64,000 nt of DNA from Palsa-504 sp963806335 (GTDB taxonomy: Bacteria > Actinomycetota > Actinomycetes > Streptosporangiales > Streptosporangiaceae): the NCBI GenBank assembly GCA_963806335.1, contig CAWDXO010000015.1, positions 1-64,000 on the forward strand, read 5' to 3'. Under the pieces are notes generated by a model, which did no database searches, was not told where the DNA came from, and was given only the letters and a program-made list of their open reading frames with translations. Position numbers and translations under genes: made by a program. Below, piece by piece: positions 25,861-34,907 of the stretch; position 1 is the stretch's first letter; every line of letters starts with the position of its first letter.

Positions 25861-26502
25861 ATGCCGCGGCAGAACCGGGTTACCCCGTACGGCGAACTGG
25901 TAGCCGCGCCCGATCGTGGCATGTTCTGGGGCAGCCGCGGGGTCCTGGTGGACCGGCAGGGCAGGCTGGCCCGTTACTCCCGGGGCCGTACCTGGGCCAT
26001 CTGCGTGCTTGAGTACAAGGGACGCCGCAGGCAGCAGTGGTCGCCGGGCAGGCTGACCGAGTTGTTCTTCCTCGACGAGGCGACCGGGCTGGCTGCCGGT
26101 CACCGGCCGTGTGGCGAATGCCGCTACCGGGACTATCAGGCGTTCAAGCAGGCCTGGGCGGCTTGGGCCTCCGGCGGCCGACCGGGGGGGAACGACGGGC
26201 GGCTTGGGGTCCAGGCGATCGATGCGCGGCTGCACGCCGACCGGCTCATCGAACCAGGTATCCGGCGTACCTACCAGGCCCCGCTGCCTGAACTCCCGGA
26301 CGGCACCATGGTCGAGCACGACGGCACGCCGTGGCTGCTCTACGGCGGCAGACTCCAGGCCTGGACACCGGGAGGCTACCTAGACCGGCCCGTCGAGATG
26401 CCGCGGACCCCGGTCACCGTCATCACACCGCGAGCCACCGTGGCCACGCTGGCCGCGGGCTACCACCCGGTTGTCCACCCCACCGCGGTCACCGGACGTT
26501 AG
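25861..26502 (+). CDS. Conserved hypothetical protein of actinobacteria with GHRPCGECR motif
   Basis: A 213-residue protein I know only as a conserved actinobacterial hypothetical. Visible features are the N-terminal block MPRQNRVTPYGELVAAPDRG, FFLDEATGLAAGHRPCGECRYRDY at about residues 70-93 (His and two Cys that could bind metal), and the C-terminal part PRTPVTVITPRATVATLAAGY. It starts five bases after the gentisate dioxygenase stop, so it is probably co-transcribed with it, though relatives are not tied to that pathway. No membrane segment or signal peptide is seen. Confidence 0.75.
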   Translation: MPRQNRVTPYGELVAAPDRGMFWGSRGVLVDRQGRLARYSRGRTWAICVLEYKGRRRQQWSPGRLTELFFLDEATGLAAGHRPCGECRYRDYQAFKQAWAAWASGGRPGGNDGRLGVQAIDARLHADRLIEPGIRRTYQAPLPELPDGTMVEHDGTPWLLYGGRLQAWTPGGYLDRPVEMPRTPVTVITPRATVATLAAGYHPVVHPTAVTGR

Positions 26503-26524
26503 CCGTCACCGGGCGTTTGGCCGC

Positions 26525-26884
26525 CTAGGCGCCGAACCAGCCTGGCACGTCGAGCCGGAACGTCTCACCGGGAACCATGACCCGCAGGTCCGATTCGAGC
26601 GCGGCGAGCCGCCCGGGGCCCAGCGCGCTTTCCCACCGTGAACGGATGTCGCCGAAGATCATCGCGGACATGGCCAGCGCCGCTATGCCACGCGGGGTGA
26701 GCCGGATCAGCTTGCGCCGCCGGTCCGCAGCGTCACCGGACCGCTGCACGTAACCGAGTTCCTCGAGTCGGTCGATCGTCTTACCCGCGGCCTGCTTGGA
26801 GATCCCCAGCCGCCGGCCGGTCTCGGCGGCGGTGACGCCGCCAGGACCGATCGCCTGTCCTGGCTGATCGGCGCGAAAGCTTCC
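26525..26884 (-). pseudogene. MarR-family regulator fragment, N-terminus missing
   Basis: Reading from right to left, TAAETGRRLGISKQAAGKTIDRLEELG and VQRSGDAADRRRKLIRLTPRGIAALA form the winged helix-turn-helix and wing of a MarR regulator, and the C-terminal helix follows. The frame opens after a TGA at 26885-26887 and has no start codon before the GTG at the wing (26749), so the dimerisation helix and start are lost or out of frame. A second frame at 26707-26910 contains a possible start but no match to the family. This looks like a decayed regulator beside the gentisate dioxygenase region. Confidence 0.6.
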
Positions 26885-26939
26885 TCAGTCACCGCCCGAC
26901 GGCAGGACACCCACGAACCCGACCGTTCTCTCGCGGGCG

Positions 26940-27010
26940 GTCAACAGCAACCAGATTTTCTGGTGAAATCACGAAAATATGAGTTACTCTGATTGATGAG
27001 TCAACTCAAG
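26940..27010 (+). promoter_or_regulatory. AT-rich upstream region of the RHH-like pair
   Basis: This stretch is markedly AT-richer than its surroundings. TGAGTT (about 26980) and AACTCA (about 27002) form an inverted repeat just before the start of the first paralogue at 27021. It is the likely promoter/operator; a -35/-10 pair is not clear. An RHH domain in the product would suit autoregulation here. Confidence 0.35.
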
Positions 27011-27020
27011 GATGGCAGGC

Positions 27021-27560
27021 ATGGAACGGGCGAAGCTAGAGCGACTCCAGCAGACGATTGACGATGAGGTGAAAGAGCGCTTCCCCGAGGGCGCGGTCCG
27101 TCGGGTCGTGCTGTTGCAGTACGGGGATGACCCGGTGGTCGAGCCGGGCGAGGTGAGGGTCCGGGTGCTTATCCCGAAGGACTACGGGGAGGCGTGGCCG
27201 CGCGAGCACATGACGGGGATGATGGAGTACCGCCGCGAACTCGCGGAAAGGCTGCCCGAGGTCAGTGAGCTCGAGGTCATCCCGGATGACCCCGACGTCC
27301 CCTACGATCACAAGCCCCGGATGTACGTGGGCGGCGGGGGCTGGCTACGCTCCGGGGGCGGTGGCAGCGAGCTCACCGCGGTCATGGCCAGGCTCGGACC
27401 GGAAGACCTGGAAACGCTCGACGCGCTGATCACCGCGGGCATCGCGGCCAACCGTTCGGACAGCGTGCGCTGGGCCCTGGCCCGCATCCGCGAGCGCCCC
27501 GCGTTCGCCAGGCTCACCGAGTGGGTACGCGGGCTCGACGAGCTCAAGGCCCAGTTCTGA
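27021..27560 (+). CDS. Hypothetical protein with RHH-like C-terminus, paralogue 1
   Basis: 179 residues from ATG 27021 (GGATGG seven bases upstream; the same spacing in its twin supports this start). Unrecognised N-terminal domain: MERAKLERLQQTIDDEVKERFPEG, then VVLLQYGDDPVVEPGEVRVRVLI. A Gly-rich linker at about 110-120 leads to LETLDALITAGIAANRSDSVRWALARIRERPAF, which resembles a ribbon-helix-helix or CopG-type helix pair, and the end LDELKAQF. The downstream twin shares the N-terminal block, the C-terminal helices and the last eight residues, so the pair arose by tandem duplication. DNA binding is inferred from the helix pattern only. Confidence 0.75.
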   Translation: MERAKLERLQQTIDDEVKERFPEGAVRRVVLLQYGDDPVVEPGEVRVRVLIPKDYGEAWPREHMTGMMEYRRELAERLPEVSELEVIPDDPDVPYDHKPRMYVGGGGWLRSGGGGSELTAVMARLGPEDLETLDALITAGIAANRSDSVRWALARIRERPAFARLTEWVRGLDELKAQF

Positions 27561-27585
27561 CGACGTGAAGACCATGGAGGCAGGC

Positions 27586-28158
27586 ATGGAACGGGCCGCG
27601 CTGGACCGGCTGCAAGGCAAGCTCGAAGCGCAGGTGAAAGAGCACTTCCCCGACGGCGGCGTGCAGCGGATCGCGCTGCTGCCGCACGGCGACGACCCGG
27701 AGGTCGAGCCGGGCGGCCTGTGGGTCCGGGTCTTCTTCAAAGTGGCCGGAGTACCTCAGGAAGGCGAGGCGCGCACGCTGACCCTCACTGCCTGGCAGGA
27801 TGCCCACGCGGCCATGCTGGACGAGCTCCAGCTCGAGTTCGCGCAGGCGCTTCCCGTCGCCCGGCTGCTTGAGTTCAAGTTCGTCCTCGACGACGACTCC
27901 GTACTTAATGGCTCGATCAGGAGGCGAATCGGCGGCTCGGCGGCCGATCTGGCCGAGCGCCAGCGCGATCTCACCCCGGTGATGGCCAGGCTGGGACCCG
28001 TGGATCTGTGGACCTTGGACACGCTGATCACCGCGGGCATCGCCACCAACCGCGCCGAAGCTCTCCGCTGGGTGCTGGCCCGCATCCGCGAGCGGCCGGC
28101 GTACGCCAAGCTCCGTGAGCGGGCGCAGGAACTGGACGAGCTCAAGGCCCAGTTCTAA
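27586..28158 (+). CDS. Hypothetical protein with RHH-like C-terminus, paralogue 2
   Basis: 190 residues from ATG 27586, with GGAGG seven bases upstream; an in-frame ATG at 27565 is possible but less well placed. It matches paralogue 1 in MERAALDRLQGKLEAQVKEHFPDGG, LLPHGDDPEVEPGGLWVRV, LWTLDTLITAGIATNRAEALRWVLARIRERPAY and LDELKAQF. The middle is different and longer (about residues 55-110, with the hydrophobic VARLLEFKFVLDDDS). It lies 25 bp after its twin and must be in the same operon. I recognise no function. Confidence 0.75.
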   Translation: MERAALDRLQGKLEAQVKEHFPDGGVQRIALLPHGDDPEVEPGGLWVRVFFKVAGVPQEGEARTLTLTAWQDAHAAMLDELQLEFAQALPVARLLEFKFVLDDDSVLNGSIRRRIGGSAADLAERQRDLTPVMARLGPVDLWTLDTLITAGIATNRAEALRWVLARIRERPAYAKLRERAQELDELKAQF

Positions 28159-28207
28159 GGCCATCGAGGGGCGCGGAAGGGGCCGGGCCGCGGGATAATC
28201 GTGATTC

Positions 28208-28789
28208 GTGGCCCGCAGCGATGGAACCGGAGCGGAGGGCTCCACCCGGGTGGAGTTGCGGCCGCTGGCGGCCGGCGACCAGGACGAGTTTCTCGAGCTG
28301 GCCAGGGCCAGCGTCAGCCTGCATCACCCGTGGTACACGCTGCCCACCACCGCGGCTGAGTTCCGGGTCTACCTCCAGCGGTTCAGCAGGCCCGAGACCG
28401 AGGCGCTGCTGGTCTGCGTGCGCGGCAGCGGCGCGATGGCCGGCCTGTTCACGATCGACACCATCGTCCGGGGCCGCTTCCAGTCCGCCAGCCTGAGCTA
28501 CGCGGCCTTCGCTCCGGCCACGGGTCAGGGCTACATGTCGGAGGGCCTGGCGCTGGTGCTGCGCTACGCCTTCCGGGAGCTGCGGCTGCACCGGCTGGAG
28601 GCCAGCATCCAGCCGGGCAACCAGCTCTCGCTGAGACTGGTCAGCCGGCATGGCTTCAGGAAAGAGGGCTACTCGCCCGCCATGCTGTTCATCGACGGGG
28701 CCTGGCGCGATCACGAACGGTGGGCCATCACCGCGGAGATGACCGGCTTCCCCCCCGCCGACCCGCACCCCACGCGACCCGCCCGCTGA
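28208..28789 (+). CDS. GNAT family acetyltransferase (RimJ/RimL-like)
   Basis: The 193 residues form a GCN5-related N-acetyltransferase. The acetyl-CoA loop is ATGQGYMSEGLALVLRYAF at about residues 99-117 (Q-x-x-G-x-G/A pattern), preceded by beta strands LVCVRGSGAMAGLFTID. The motif LHRLEASIQPGNQLSLRLVSRHGFRKEGYSP that follows is characteristic of RimJ-type enzymes acting on protein N-termini or small amines. It is transcribed toward mraY and ends only 36 bp from its stop. The substrate is unknown. Confidence 0.85.
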   Translation: MARSDGTGAEGSTRVELRPLAAGDQDEFLELARASVSLHHPWYTLPTTAAEFRVYLQRFSRPETEALLVCVRGSGAMAGLFTIDTIVRGRFQSASLSYAAFAPATGQGYMSEGLALVLRYAFRELRLHRLEASIQPGNQLSLRLVSRHGFRKEGYSPAMLFIDGAWRDHERWAITAEMTGFPPADPHPTRPAR

Positions 28790-28825
28790 GCGCCGGCCCG
28801 CGGCTGACCGCCCAGGCTCGGGGCG

Positions 28826-29869
28826 TCAGCCGACGTAGAAGATGCCCAGGCCCAGGGCGACGCAGATGCCGGCGATGATCCAGAAGCGCACGACGATCGT
28901 GGTTTCGGCCCAGCCCGCAAGCTCGAAGTGATGCTGCAGGGGCGCCATCCGGAACACCCGTTTACCGGTCAGCTTGTACGAGCCGACCTGGATCACCACC
29001 GAGAGCGTGATGATCACGAACAGGCCGCCGAGCAGGATCAGCAGCAGCTCGGTCCGGGTGGTGATGGCCAGGCCGGCCAGCGCGCCGCCCAGGGCCAGCG
29101 ACCCGGTGTCACCCATGAAGATCTTGGCCGGGGGCGCATTCCACCACAGGAAGCCGATGCAGGCGCCCATCACGGTCGCCGCGACGATGGCCAGGTCGAG
29201 GGGGTCGCGGATGGGGTAGCAGTTCGAAGCGAGGAACACCGTGCAGTCGTTGCGCAGCTGCCAGATCCCGATGATCATGTAGGCGGCCAGGGCGAGGATG
29301 GCCGCGCCGGTGGCCAGGCCGTCGAGCCCGTCGGCGAGGTTCACCGCGTTAGAGGTTCCGGCCACCATGAGGATGACCCAGAGCACGAAGAGCACGGGGC
29401 CGATCGAGACCCCGAAATCCGCGTAGAAGGACAGGTGGGTCGAGGCCGGGGTGAGGTCATAGCCGTCGGGGAACCTGATCGCGAGCAGCGCGAACACCCC
29501 GCCCACGACGGCCTGGCCGGCGAGCTTCGCCCCGCTGCGCAGGCCCAGGCTGCGCTGCATGTACAGCTTGATGAAGTCGTCCGCGAAGCCGACCAGGCCG
29601 AGCCCGGTCATCAGGAACAGCACGAGCAGGCCCGACGCGGACATCCGATCGCCGGTGACGACGTGACCGACCAGGTACCCGACCAGCGACGCGATGATGA
29701 TCACCGTGCCGCCCATGGTCGGCGTGCCGCGCTTGGACAGGTGCCCGGCCGGGCCGTCCGACCTGATCTCCTGGCCGTAGCCGCGCCTGGTGAACACCCT
29801 GATCGCCAGCGGGGTGCCGAACAGCGCGATGAACAGCGAGACGGCGGCCGACAGCAGGATGGTCTTCAC
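28826..29869 (-). CDS. mraY: Phospho-MurNAc-pentapeptide transferase
   Basis: Forms lipid I on undecaprenyl phosphate. The 347-residue integral membrane protein has about ten helices and the MraY signatures: GTPTMGGTVII (about residues 49-59), GFADDFIKLY (about 94-103, catalytic Asp pair), NAVNLADGLDGLATG (about 178-192) and the end block KIFMGDTGSLALGGALAG with KLTGKRVFRMAPLQHHFELAGWAETTIVVRFW. The GTG start at 29869 overlaps murF by four bases. Downstream, where murD is expected, lies a convergent acetyltransferase gene. Confidence 0.95.
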   Translation of the reverse strand: MKTILLSAAVSLFIALFGTPLAIRVFTRRGYGQEIRSDGPAGHLSKRGTPTMGGTVIIIASLVGYLVGHVVTGDRMSASGLLVLFLMTGLGLVGFADDFIKLYMQRSLGLRSGAKLAGQAVVGGVFALLAIRFPDGYDLTPASTHLSFYADFGVSIGPVLFVLWVILMVAGTSNAVNLADGLDGLATGAAILALAAYMIIGIWQLRNDCTVFLASNCYPIRDPLDLAIVAATVMGACIGFLWWNAPPAKIFMGDTGSLALGGALAGLAITTRTELLLILLGGLFVIITLSVVIQVGSYKLTGKRVFRMAPLQHHFELAGWAETTIVVRFWIIAGICVALGLGIFYVG

Positions 29870-31290
29870 TGGTCCGCCTCCCCGAGCAATTCAGCCGCGA
29901 CGCCCTCCAGGCGAGCCGCGCGGGACGCCTTCACCAGGACCACATCCCCGGGCTTCAGCCGGTCGGCGACGACGGCCAGCGCGGCCGCGCCGTCGGGCAC
30001 GTTCAGCGCCTCACCGTGCCATGAGGCTACCCGGCGCGCGCCGGACAGGATCGGCGCCGCTTCCTCGCCCACCGTGATCAACCCGGCCAGGTGAGATCCC
30101 AGCACCTGGGTGGCGAACTCCCCGATCTCCTCGTGGCTGGCCCGCGAGGTGTCGCCGAGCTCCGCCATGTGGCCGAGGACCGCGAACGCGCGCCCGTCCC
30201 GCGCCAGGTGACGCAGCGCGTCGAGGGCGGCCCGAACGGACTCGGGGTTCGCGTTGTAGGCATCGTTAATGACCGTCACTCCATCCGCCCGCCGGCGGAC
30301 TTCCATCCGCCACCGGCTGCGTGCCACCGCGGCGCAAAGACCGTCCGCGATGCCGGCGAGGTCAAGGCCGAGCTCGCGCGCGAGGGCCGCGGCGGCCAGC
30401 GCGTTCGGTACGTTATGCGCGCCGTGCAGCCGCAGGGTGACCGGCACCGAGCCTTCTGGTGTCCGCAGCGTGAAGCTAGGCCGCCCGAGCTCGTCGAGCC
30501 GGACGTCCGCTGCCCGCACGTCCGCCGGCCGCTGCGGGGCGTCAGCTCCCCGGACGCTGAAGGTGACGACGCGGGCCTGGGTGCGGGAGGCCATGGCCAG
30601 CACCCGGGGGTCGTCCGCGTTCAGTATCGCCACGCCGCCCGCGGGGCCCCCGGCCGCAGGCAGGGCCTCGACGAGCTCGCCTTTGGCCTGCGCCACCTGA
30701 TCCAGGCCGCCGAACTCGCCGGCGTGCGCGCGCCCGACGTTCAGCACTACGCCGTAGCAGGGCGGCGCGACCCGGCACAGGTAGGCGATGTGGCCGGGCC
30801 CCCGCGCGGACAGCTCGAGGACCATATACCTGGTCGCGAAGTCCGCCCGCAGCACCGTCAGCGGGTGGCCGAACTCGTTGTTGAACGACCCGGCCGGCGC
30901 GATCGTCGGCCCGAGGCGCTCTACCAGCTGGGCCGCGAGGTCCTTGGTCGAGGTCTTCCCCGACGACCCGGTGATGCCCGCGATCCGCGCCCGCGGCAGC
31001 GAGCCGGCCACGAACCTGGCCAGCGCGGCCAGCGCGGCCGGGACGTCCGCCACGATCACCGAGGGCACCGGGACCGGCCGGGTGCCGAGGACGGCGACCG
31101 CGCCCGCGGCTACCGCCGCGGCGGCGAAGTCGTGCCCGTCCGACCGCTCCCCCGCCACCGCCGCGAACAGCCCGCCGGGACCGGCCCGCCGGGAGTCGAT
31201 GACGACCTCCCCGCTGACCACGGCGGCCGGGTCGCCGTGCAGCTGCCCGGCCGTTATCCGGGCGATCTGCGCCAGGAGGAGCGGAATCAC
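29866..31290 (-). CDS. murF: UDP-MurNAc-tripeptide--D-Ala-D-Ala ligase
   Basis: Adds D-Ala-D-Ala to UDP-MurNAc-tripeptide. The GTG at 31290 (MIPLLLAQIARITAGQLHG) overlaps the murE TGA by four bases and gives the usual MurF N-terminus; the open frame extends five residues further. Seen: the Mur-ligase ATP loop GITGSSGKTSTKDL (about residues 104-117), the middle-domain ELSARGPGHIAYLC and NVGRAHAGEFG, and the C-terminal NDAYNANPESVRAALDAL, a MurF hallmark. Complete, about 474 residues. Confidence 0.94.
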   Translation of the reverse strand: MIPLLLAQIARITAGQLHGDPAAVVSGEVVIDSRRAGPGGLFAAVAGERSDGHDFAAAAVAAGAVAVLGTRPVPVPSVIVADVPAALAALARFVAGSLPRARIAGITGSSGKTSTKDLAAQLVERLGPTIAPAGSFNNEFGHPLTVLRADFATRYMVLELSARGPGHIAYLCRVAPPCYGVVLNVGRAHAGEFGGLDQVAQAKGELVEALPAAGGPAGGVAILNADDPRVLAMASRTQARVVTFSVRGADAPQRPADVRAADVRLDELGRPSFTLRTPEGSVPVTLRLHGAHNVPNALAAAALARELGLDLAGIADGLCAAVARSRWRMEVRRRADGVTVINDAYNANPESVRAALDALRHLARDGRAFAVLGHMAELGDTSRASHEEIGEFATQVLGSHLAGLITVGEEAAPILSGARRVASWHGEALNVPDGAAALAVVADRLKPGDVVLVKASRAARLEGVAAELLGEADQ

Positions 31291-32908
31291 CTGTTCACCG
31301 TCCACGGGTCCAGAAGATCCGGGTCCAGCCGCTCCGGTCCCGGCTGGTCCTGGGCCCGCTGGTCCTGGGCTCGCTGGCCCTGGGCTCGGTGGCGGAGTGC
31401 GGCCGCGGTGACCTGGCGGTCATCGAAGGGGAGCACCGTGCCCGCCACGTACTGGCCGGTCTCGTGGCCCTTGCCGGCCACCACGATGACGTCGCCTGGG
31501 GCGGCCAGCGAGACGGCCAGCGAGATCGCCGCGGCGCGGTCCGGCTCGAGGACGACCCGGGCCCGTTCCTCCTGCGGCACGCTCAGCACGCCGTCCAGCA
31601 TCGCGGCGAGGATGGCCAGCGGGTCCTCCGAACGCGGATTGTCGCTCGTGAGAATGGCTACATCGGCGAGGGACGCGGCCGCGGCCCCCATCATCGGGCG
31701 CTTGGCCCGGTCCCGGTCCCCGCCGCAGCCCAGCACGATGATCAGGTTCCCCTGGGTGACCGGCCGCAGCGAGCCGAGCACCGCCTCGACCGCCCCCGGC
31801 TTGTGCGAGTAGTCCACGAAGGCGGTAACGTCCAGGCCGGCCCCGGCACCCGCTCCAGCCGGCCCGGCACGCCCGCGCAGCGGGCCACGCCGGCGACCGC
31901 GTCGTCCAGCCCGATACCCGCCTCGACCAGGGCGACCAGGGCGCCGAGCGCGTTGGCCACGTTGAACACGCCGGCCAGCCCGACCGACACGTCCGCCTCG
32001 ACCCCGCCCGGCCCGATCAGCCGGAACGTGCTGCCGTCCGCACCGGAACGGACGTCGGCGGCTCGCCAGTCCGCCTCGGCCCGGCCCGCGGCCGAGAACG
32101 TGGTCACCGGCACGGGCGCCGTCGACGCGAGCTTGCGCCCGTACCGGTCGTCGATGTTCACCACCCCGATCACCGGCGGGACGAACAGCGACGCCTTGGC
32201 CCGGAAGTAGTCCTCAAGGTCGGCGTGGAAGTCCAGGTGGTCCTGCGACAGGTTGGTGAAGATCGCTACGTCGAAGCTCGTGCCGGCCACCCGGCCGAGG
32301 CTGAGCGAGTGGCTCGACACCTCCATCGCGGCGGCGGTCACCCCGCGCTCGACCATAACCGCGAACAGTGCCTGCAGGTCGGGGGCTTCCGGAGTGGTCA
32401 GCGAGCTCGCCACCTGGTCAGGCCCGATCCGGATCTCGACCCCGCCGACCAGGCCGGTCAGGTGACCGGCCGCCCGCAGCCCGGACTCGAGCAGGTAGCT
32501 GCTCGTCGTCTTGCCGCTGGTCCCGGTCACGCCGATGAGCCGCAGACGGCTCGACGGGTCCCCGTACACCCAGCAGGCGATCTCGCCCAGCCGGGCCCGC
32601 GGGTCGGCCAGCACGAAGACCGGAACCCCGCTGGCCGCGGCCCGGGCCCGGCCGTCCGGGTCGGTCAGCACCGCCACGGCGCCGGCGGCGACCGCTTGGT
32701 CGCAGAACGCCGCCCCGTGCACGCGCGCACCCGCCAGGGCCACGTACAGGTCGCCCGCGCGTACCGCTCGGGAGTCGAGGGTGACTCCGCGCACGCAGCC
32801 CAGGTCGTTCGGCCCAAATGAATTTCCTGCCGAGGCCAGCTTGACACCCAGCAGCGAGCTAAGCGCAGACAGCGGCCGCTGCTGCTGCTGCGCGGGACGG
32901 ATCGCCAC
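31287..32908 (-). CDS. murE: UDP-MurNAc-tripeptide synthetase MurE, split by a frameshift
   Basis: Adds meso-diaminopimelate to UDP-MurNAc-dipeptide. The N-terminal part (32908 to about 31845) is normal: TGTSGKTTSSYLLESGL at about residue 128 and the lysine/His region NLSQDHLDFHADLEDYF. It reads as far as CAGVPGRLERVP, then enters a foreign frame and stops at 31742. The C-terminal part continues in another frame from AGLDVTAFVDYSHKPGAVEAVL and contains DNPRSEDP, the motif for meso-diaminopimelate, then the end GHETGQY. One missing base near 31835-31850 would rejoin the two. As MurE is essential, an error in the assembled sequence is the likelier explanation. Start is GTG at 32908 with GGAGG upstream. 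Confidence 0.88.
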
Positions 32909-32927
32909 GGGGTGAGAGTACCTCCAA

Positions 32928-34907
32928 TCATGGCACGGTCAGGCGTACCTTCGCAGGTACGGCTCCGTCCGGCGGGATATCCAGCGTGGCGAGCGCGTCT
33001 TTGGCGACCTGGTAGAAGACCGGGCCGGCGGCGATATCGCCGAAGTAGCCGCCCCGGCGCGGGTTCTGCACGTTGACCGCGACCACGATCTGCGGGTCGT
33101 TACCCGGCGCCATGCCAACGAAGCTCGCTCCGTAGACGCACAGCGCGCACTTCCCGTTGGATTCCTGCGAGGTCCCGGTCTTGGCGGCGACCGCGTAACC
33201 GGGAATGATCCCCCACGGCTGGCCGCCTTCGGCGTCGAACTCTGGCACCTGCTGCAGGATCTGCAGCAGCTCATCCGCCGTCTTGGCCTGGATGACCCGC
33301 TTCGAAGGAGACGGCGCGGCCGGTGTGTACGTGCCCGCCGAGTTGGTGGTGCCCTCGACCAGGGTCGGCTGCACCCTGACGCCGCCGTTCGCGATCGTCG
33401 CGTAGACCTCGGCCATCTGGATCGCGGTCGTGGCCACGCCCTGGCCGAACGACAGCGTGTACCGGGTGTCGGCCGCCCACTGCGACACCGGGGGAAGCAG
33501 GCCCGCGCTCTCGCCGGGCAGCCCGAGGCCGGAGGCCTGGCCCAGGCCGAACGCGCGCAGGTAGTCGTACTGCGTCTGCGGGGTGATGTGGCCGGCCACC
33601 TGCGACATGCCGATGTTGGAGGAGTGCGCGATGATGCCCGCGATCGTGAACCGCTCCCCCGGCTCCCACTCGGCGTCGTGGATAACCTGACCGCCCCGGA
33701 CGATCGAGTACGGGATGTTGTAGGGGCTCATCGGCGTCTGGCCGCCGTGCTCGAACGCGGCCGAGGCGGTGATGACCTTGGCGGTCGAACCAGGCTGGAA
33801 GACGTTCTGCACGGGGATGTCGGTCGCCTGGGCCGCGTTGGTAATGGTCGACGGGTTGAACGTCGGCCACTGCGCCATGGCCAGTACGGCTCCCGTGTGC
33901 GGCTGGATGATCACCACCGTGCAGTTGCTGGCCTTGGTCTTGGCGACCTGATTCGCGCACGCCTGCTCGGCCGCGTACTGCAGCGCGGGCACGATCGTGA
34001 GCCGCAGGTCGCTGCCGTTGACCACCGGCTTGTCGCGGTTGCCCGCGAGCGGGATCTGCTGGCCGTCGCCGATCTGGACCTGCTCACTACCCGGCTGGCC
34101 GGCGAGCAGCGCGTTGTACTCTTCCTCGAGCCCGGCGCCGCCCTGCAGCACGTCCTGGGTGTTGATGCCGGTGAAACCGATGATGTTGGCCGCGATGCTG
34201 CCCTGCGGGTAGGACCTCGCGGGGGTGGACGTCATCGTGATGCCGGGCAGGTCGAGGTTCGTTATCTGGGCGCTGGCCTGCGCGGACACACCCTTGGCCA
34301 GCACCACGTACTGCGGCGAGGTCGGGTGCTGGAACAGGTTGAGGATCGCGGCCGAGGTCATGCCGAGCGGAGCGGCCAGTGCGCCGGCCACCTGCTGCTG
34401 TTTGGCCGGGCCGCCGATCAGCGGCGGGTCGGCGGCGATCGTGTAGGTCTCCACGGTCATCGCGAAAACCTGCCCGTTCGCGCCGGTGATGCTGCCGCGC
34501 AGGGCGGGCAGCACGATCGTCTTCTCACGCTCCTGCGACGCCAGCTTGCGGTAGGTGCCCGAGTCCAGGCCCTGCAGCTGGACAAGACGGCCGGCCCACA
34601 GCGTCAGCACGAAGATGATCGCGAGCAGGGTGGCGCCGAGCCGCCTGTTCGGGTTGCCGCGCGGGACGAGACGCCGCGGCCGCGGGGGTCTGGCCCGGCT
34701 CGGGGCCGCAGGCCGGGCTGAGGACGGTTTCCTCCTCATTTCGGCCGAACGGGCCGTCGTGCGTGCGCCAGGATGCCCGGCGGCCGGCGGCGGCCTTCGC
34801 CGCGGATCCGGGCCCTGCGGTCCGGGCCTGGCTGGCCGGCTGCGGGGCGGCCGTCGGTCGTCCCTGCGGCCGGCCTGCGGCCGGCGGTTCGGGTCCTGCG
34901 GTGTCAC
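32928..34907 (-). CDS. ftsI: Septal transpeptidase FtsI (PBP3)
   Basis: Class B penicillin-binding protein that cross-links septal peptidoglycan with FtsW. The 659 residues have a basic Pro/Arg-rich cytoplasmic N-terminus (about 85 residues), one transmembrane helix (about 90-108, LGATLLAIIFVLTLWAGRL) and the PBP dimerisation domain. The transpeptidase domain carries all three motifs: PGSTAKV at about residue 371, HSSNIG at about 427, and AAKTGTSQ at about 573. Two cysteines (KCALC) near 583 are close to the KTG motif, as in actinobacterial FtsI. GTG start overlaps the ftsL stop. It ends 20 bp before murE. Confidence 0.94.
   Translation of the reverse strand: MTPQDPNRRPQAGRRDDRRPPRSRPARPGPQGPDPRRRPPPAAGHPGARTTARSAEMRRKPSSARPAAPSRARPPRPRRLVPRGNPNRRLGATLLAIIFVLTLWAGRLVQLQGLDSGTYRKLASQEREKTIVLPALRGSITGANGQVFAMTVETYTIAADPPLIGGPAKQQQVAGALAAPLGMTSAAILNLFQHPTSPQYVVLAKGVSAQASAQITNLDLPGITMTSTPARSYPQGSIAANIIGFTGINTQDVLQGGAGLEEEYNALLAGQPGSEQVQIGDGQQIPLAGNRDKPVVNGSDLRLTIVPALQYAAEQACANQVAKTKASNCTVVIIQPHTGAVLAMAQWPTFNPSTITNAAQATDIPVQNVFQPGSTAKVITASAAFEHGGQTPMSPYNIPYSIVRGGQVIHDAEWEPGERFTIAGIIAHSSNIGMSQVAGHITPQTQYDYLRAFGLGQASGLGLPGESAGLLPPVSQWAADTRYTLSFGQGVATTAIQMAEVYATIANGGVRVQPTLVEGTTNSAGTYTPAAPSPSKRVIQAKTADELLQILQQVPEFDAEGGQPWGIIPGYAVAAKTGTSQESNGKCALCVYGASFVGMAPGNDPQIVVAVNVQNPRRGGYFGDIAAGPVFYQVAKDALATLDIPPDGAVPAKVRLTVP

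Noticed and set aside
30091..31812. 573-residue plus-strand ORF opposite murF and murE
   Set aside because: Shadow frame of two conserved Mur ligases; no domain and skewed composition.
33588..34721. 377-residue plus-strand ORF opposite ftsI
   Set aside because: Antisense to conserved transpeptidase motifs; no family features.
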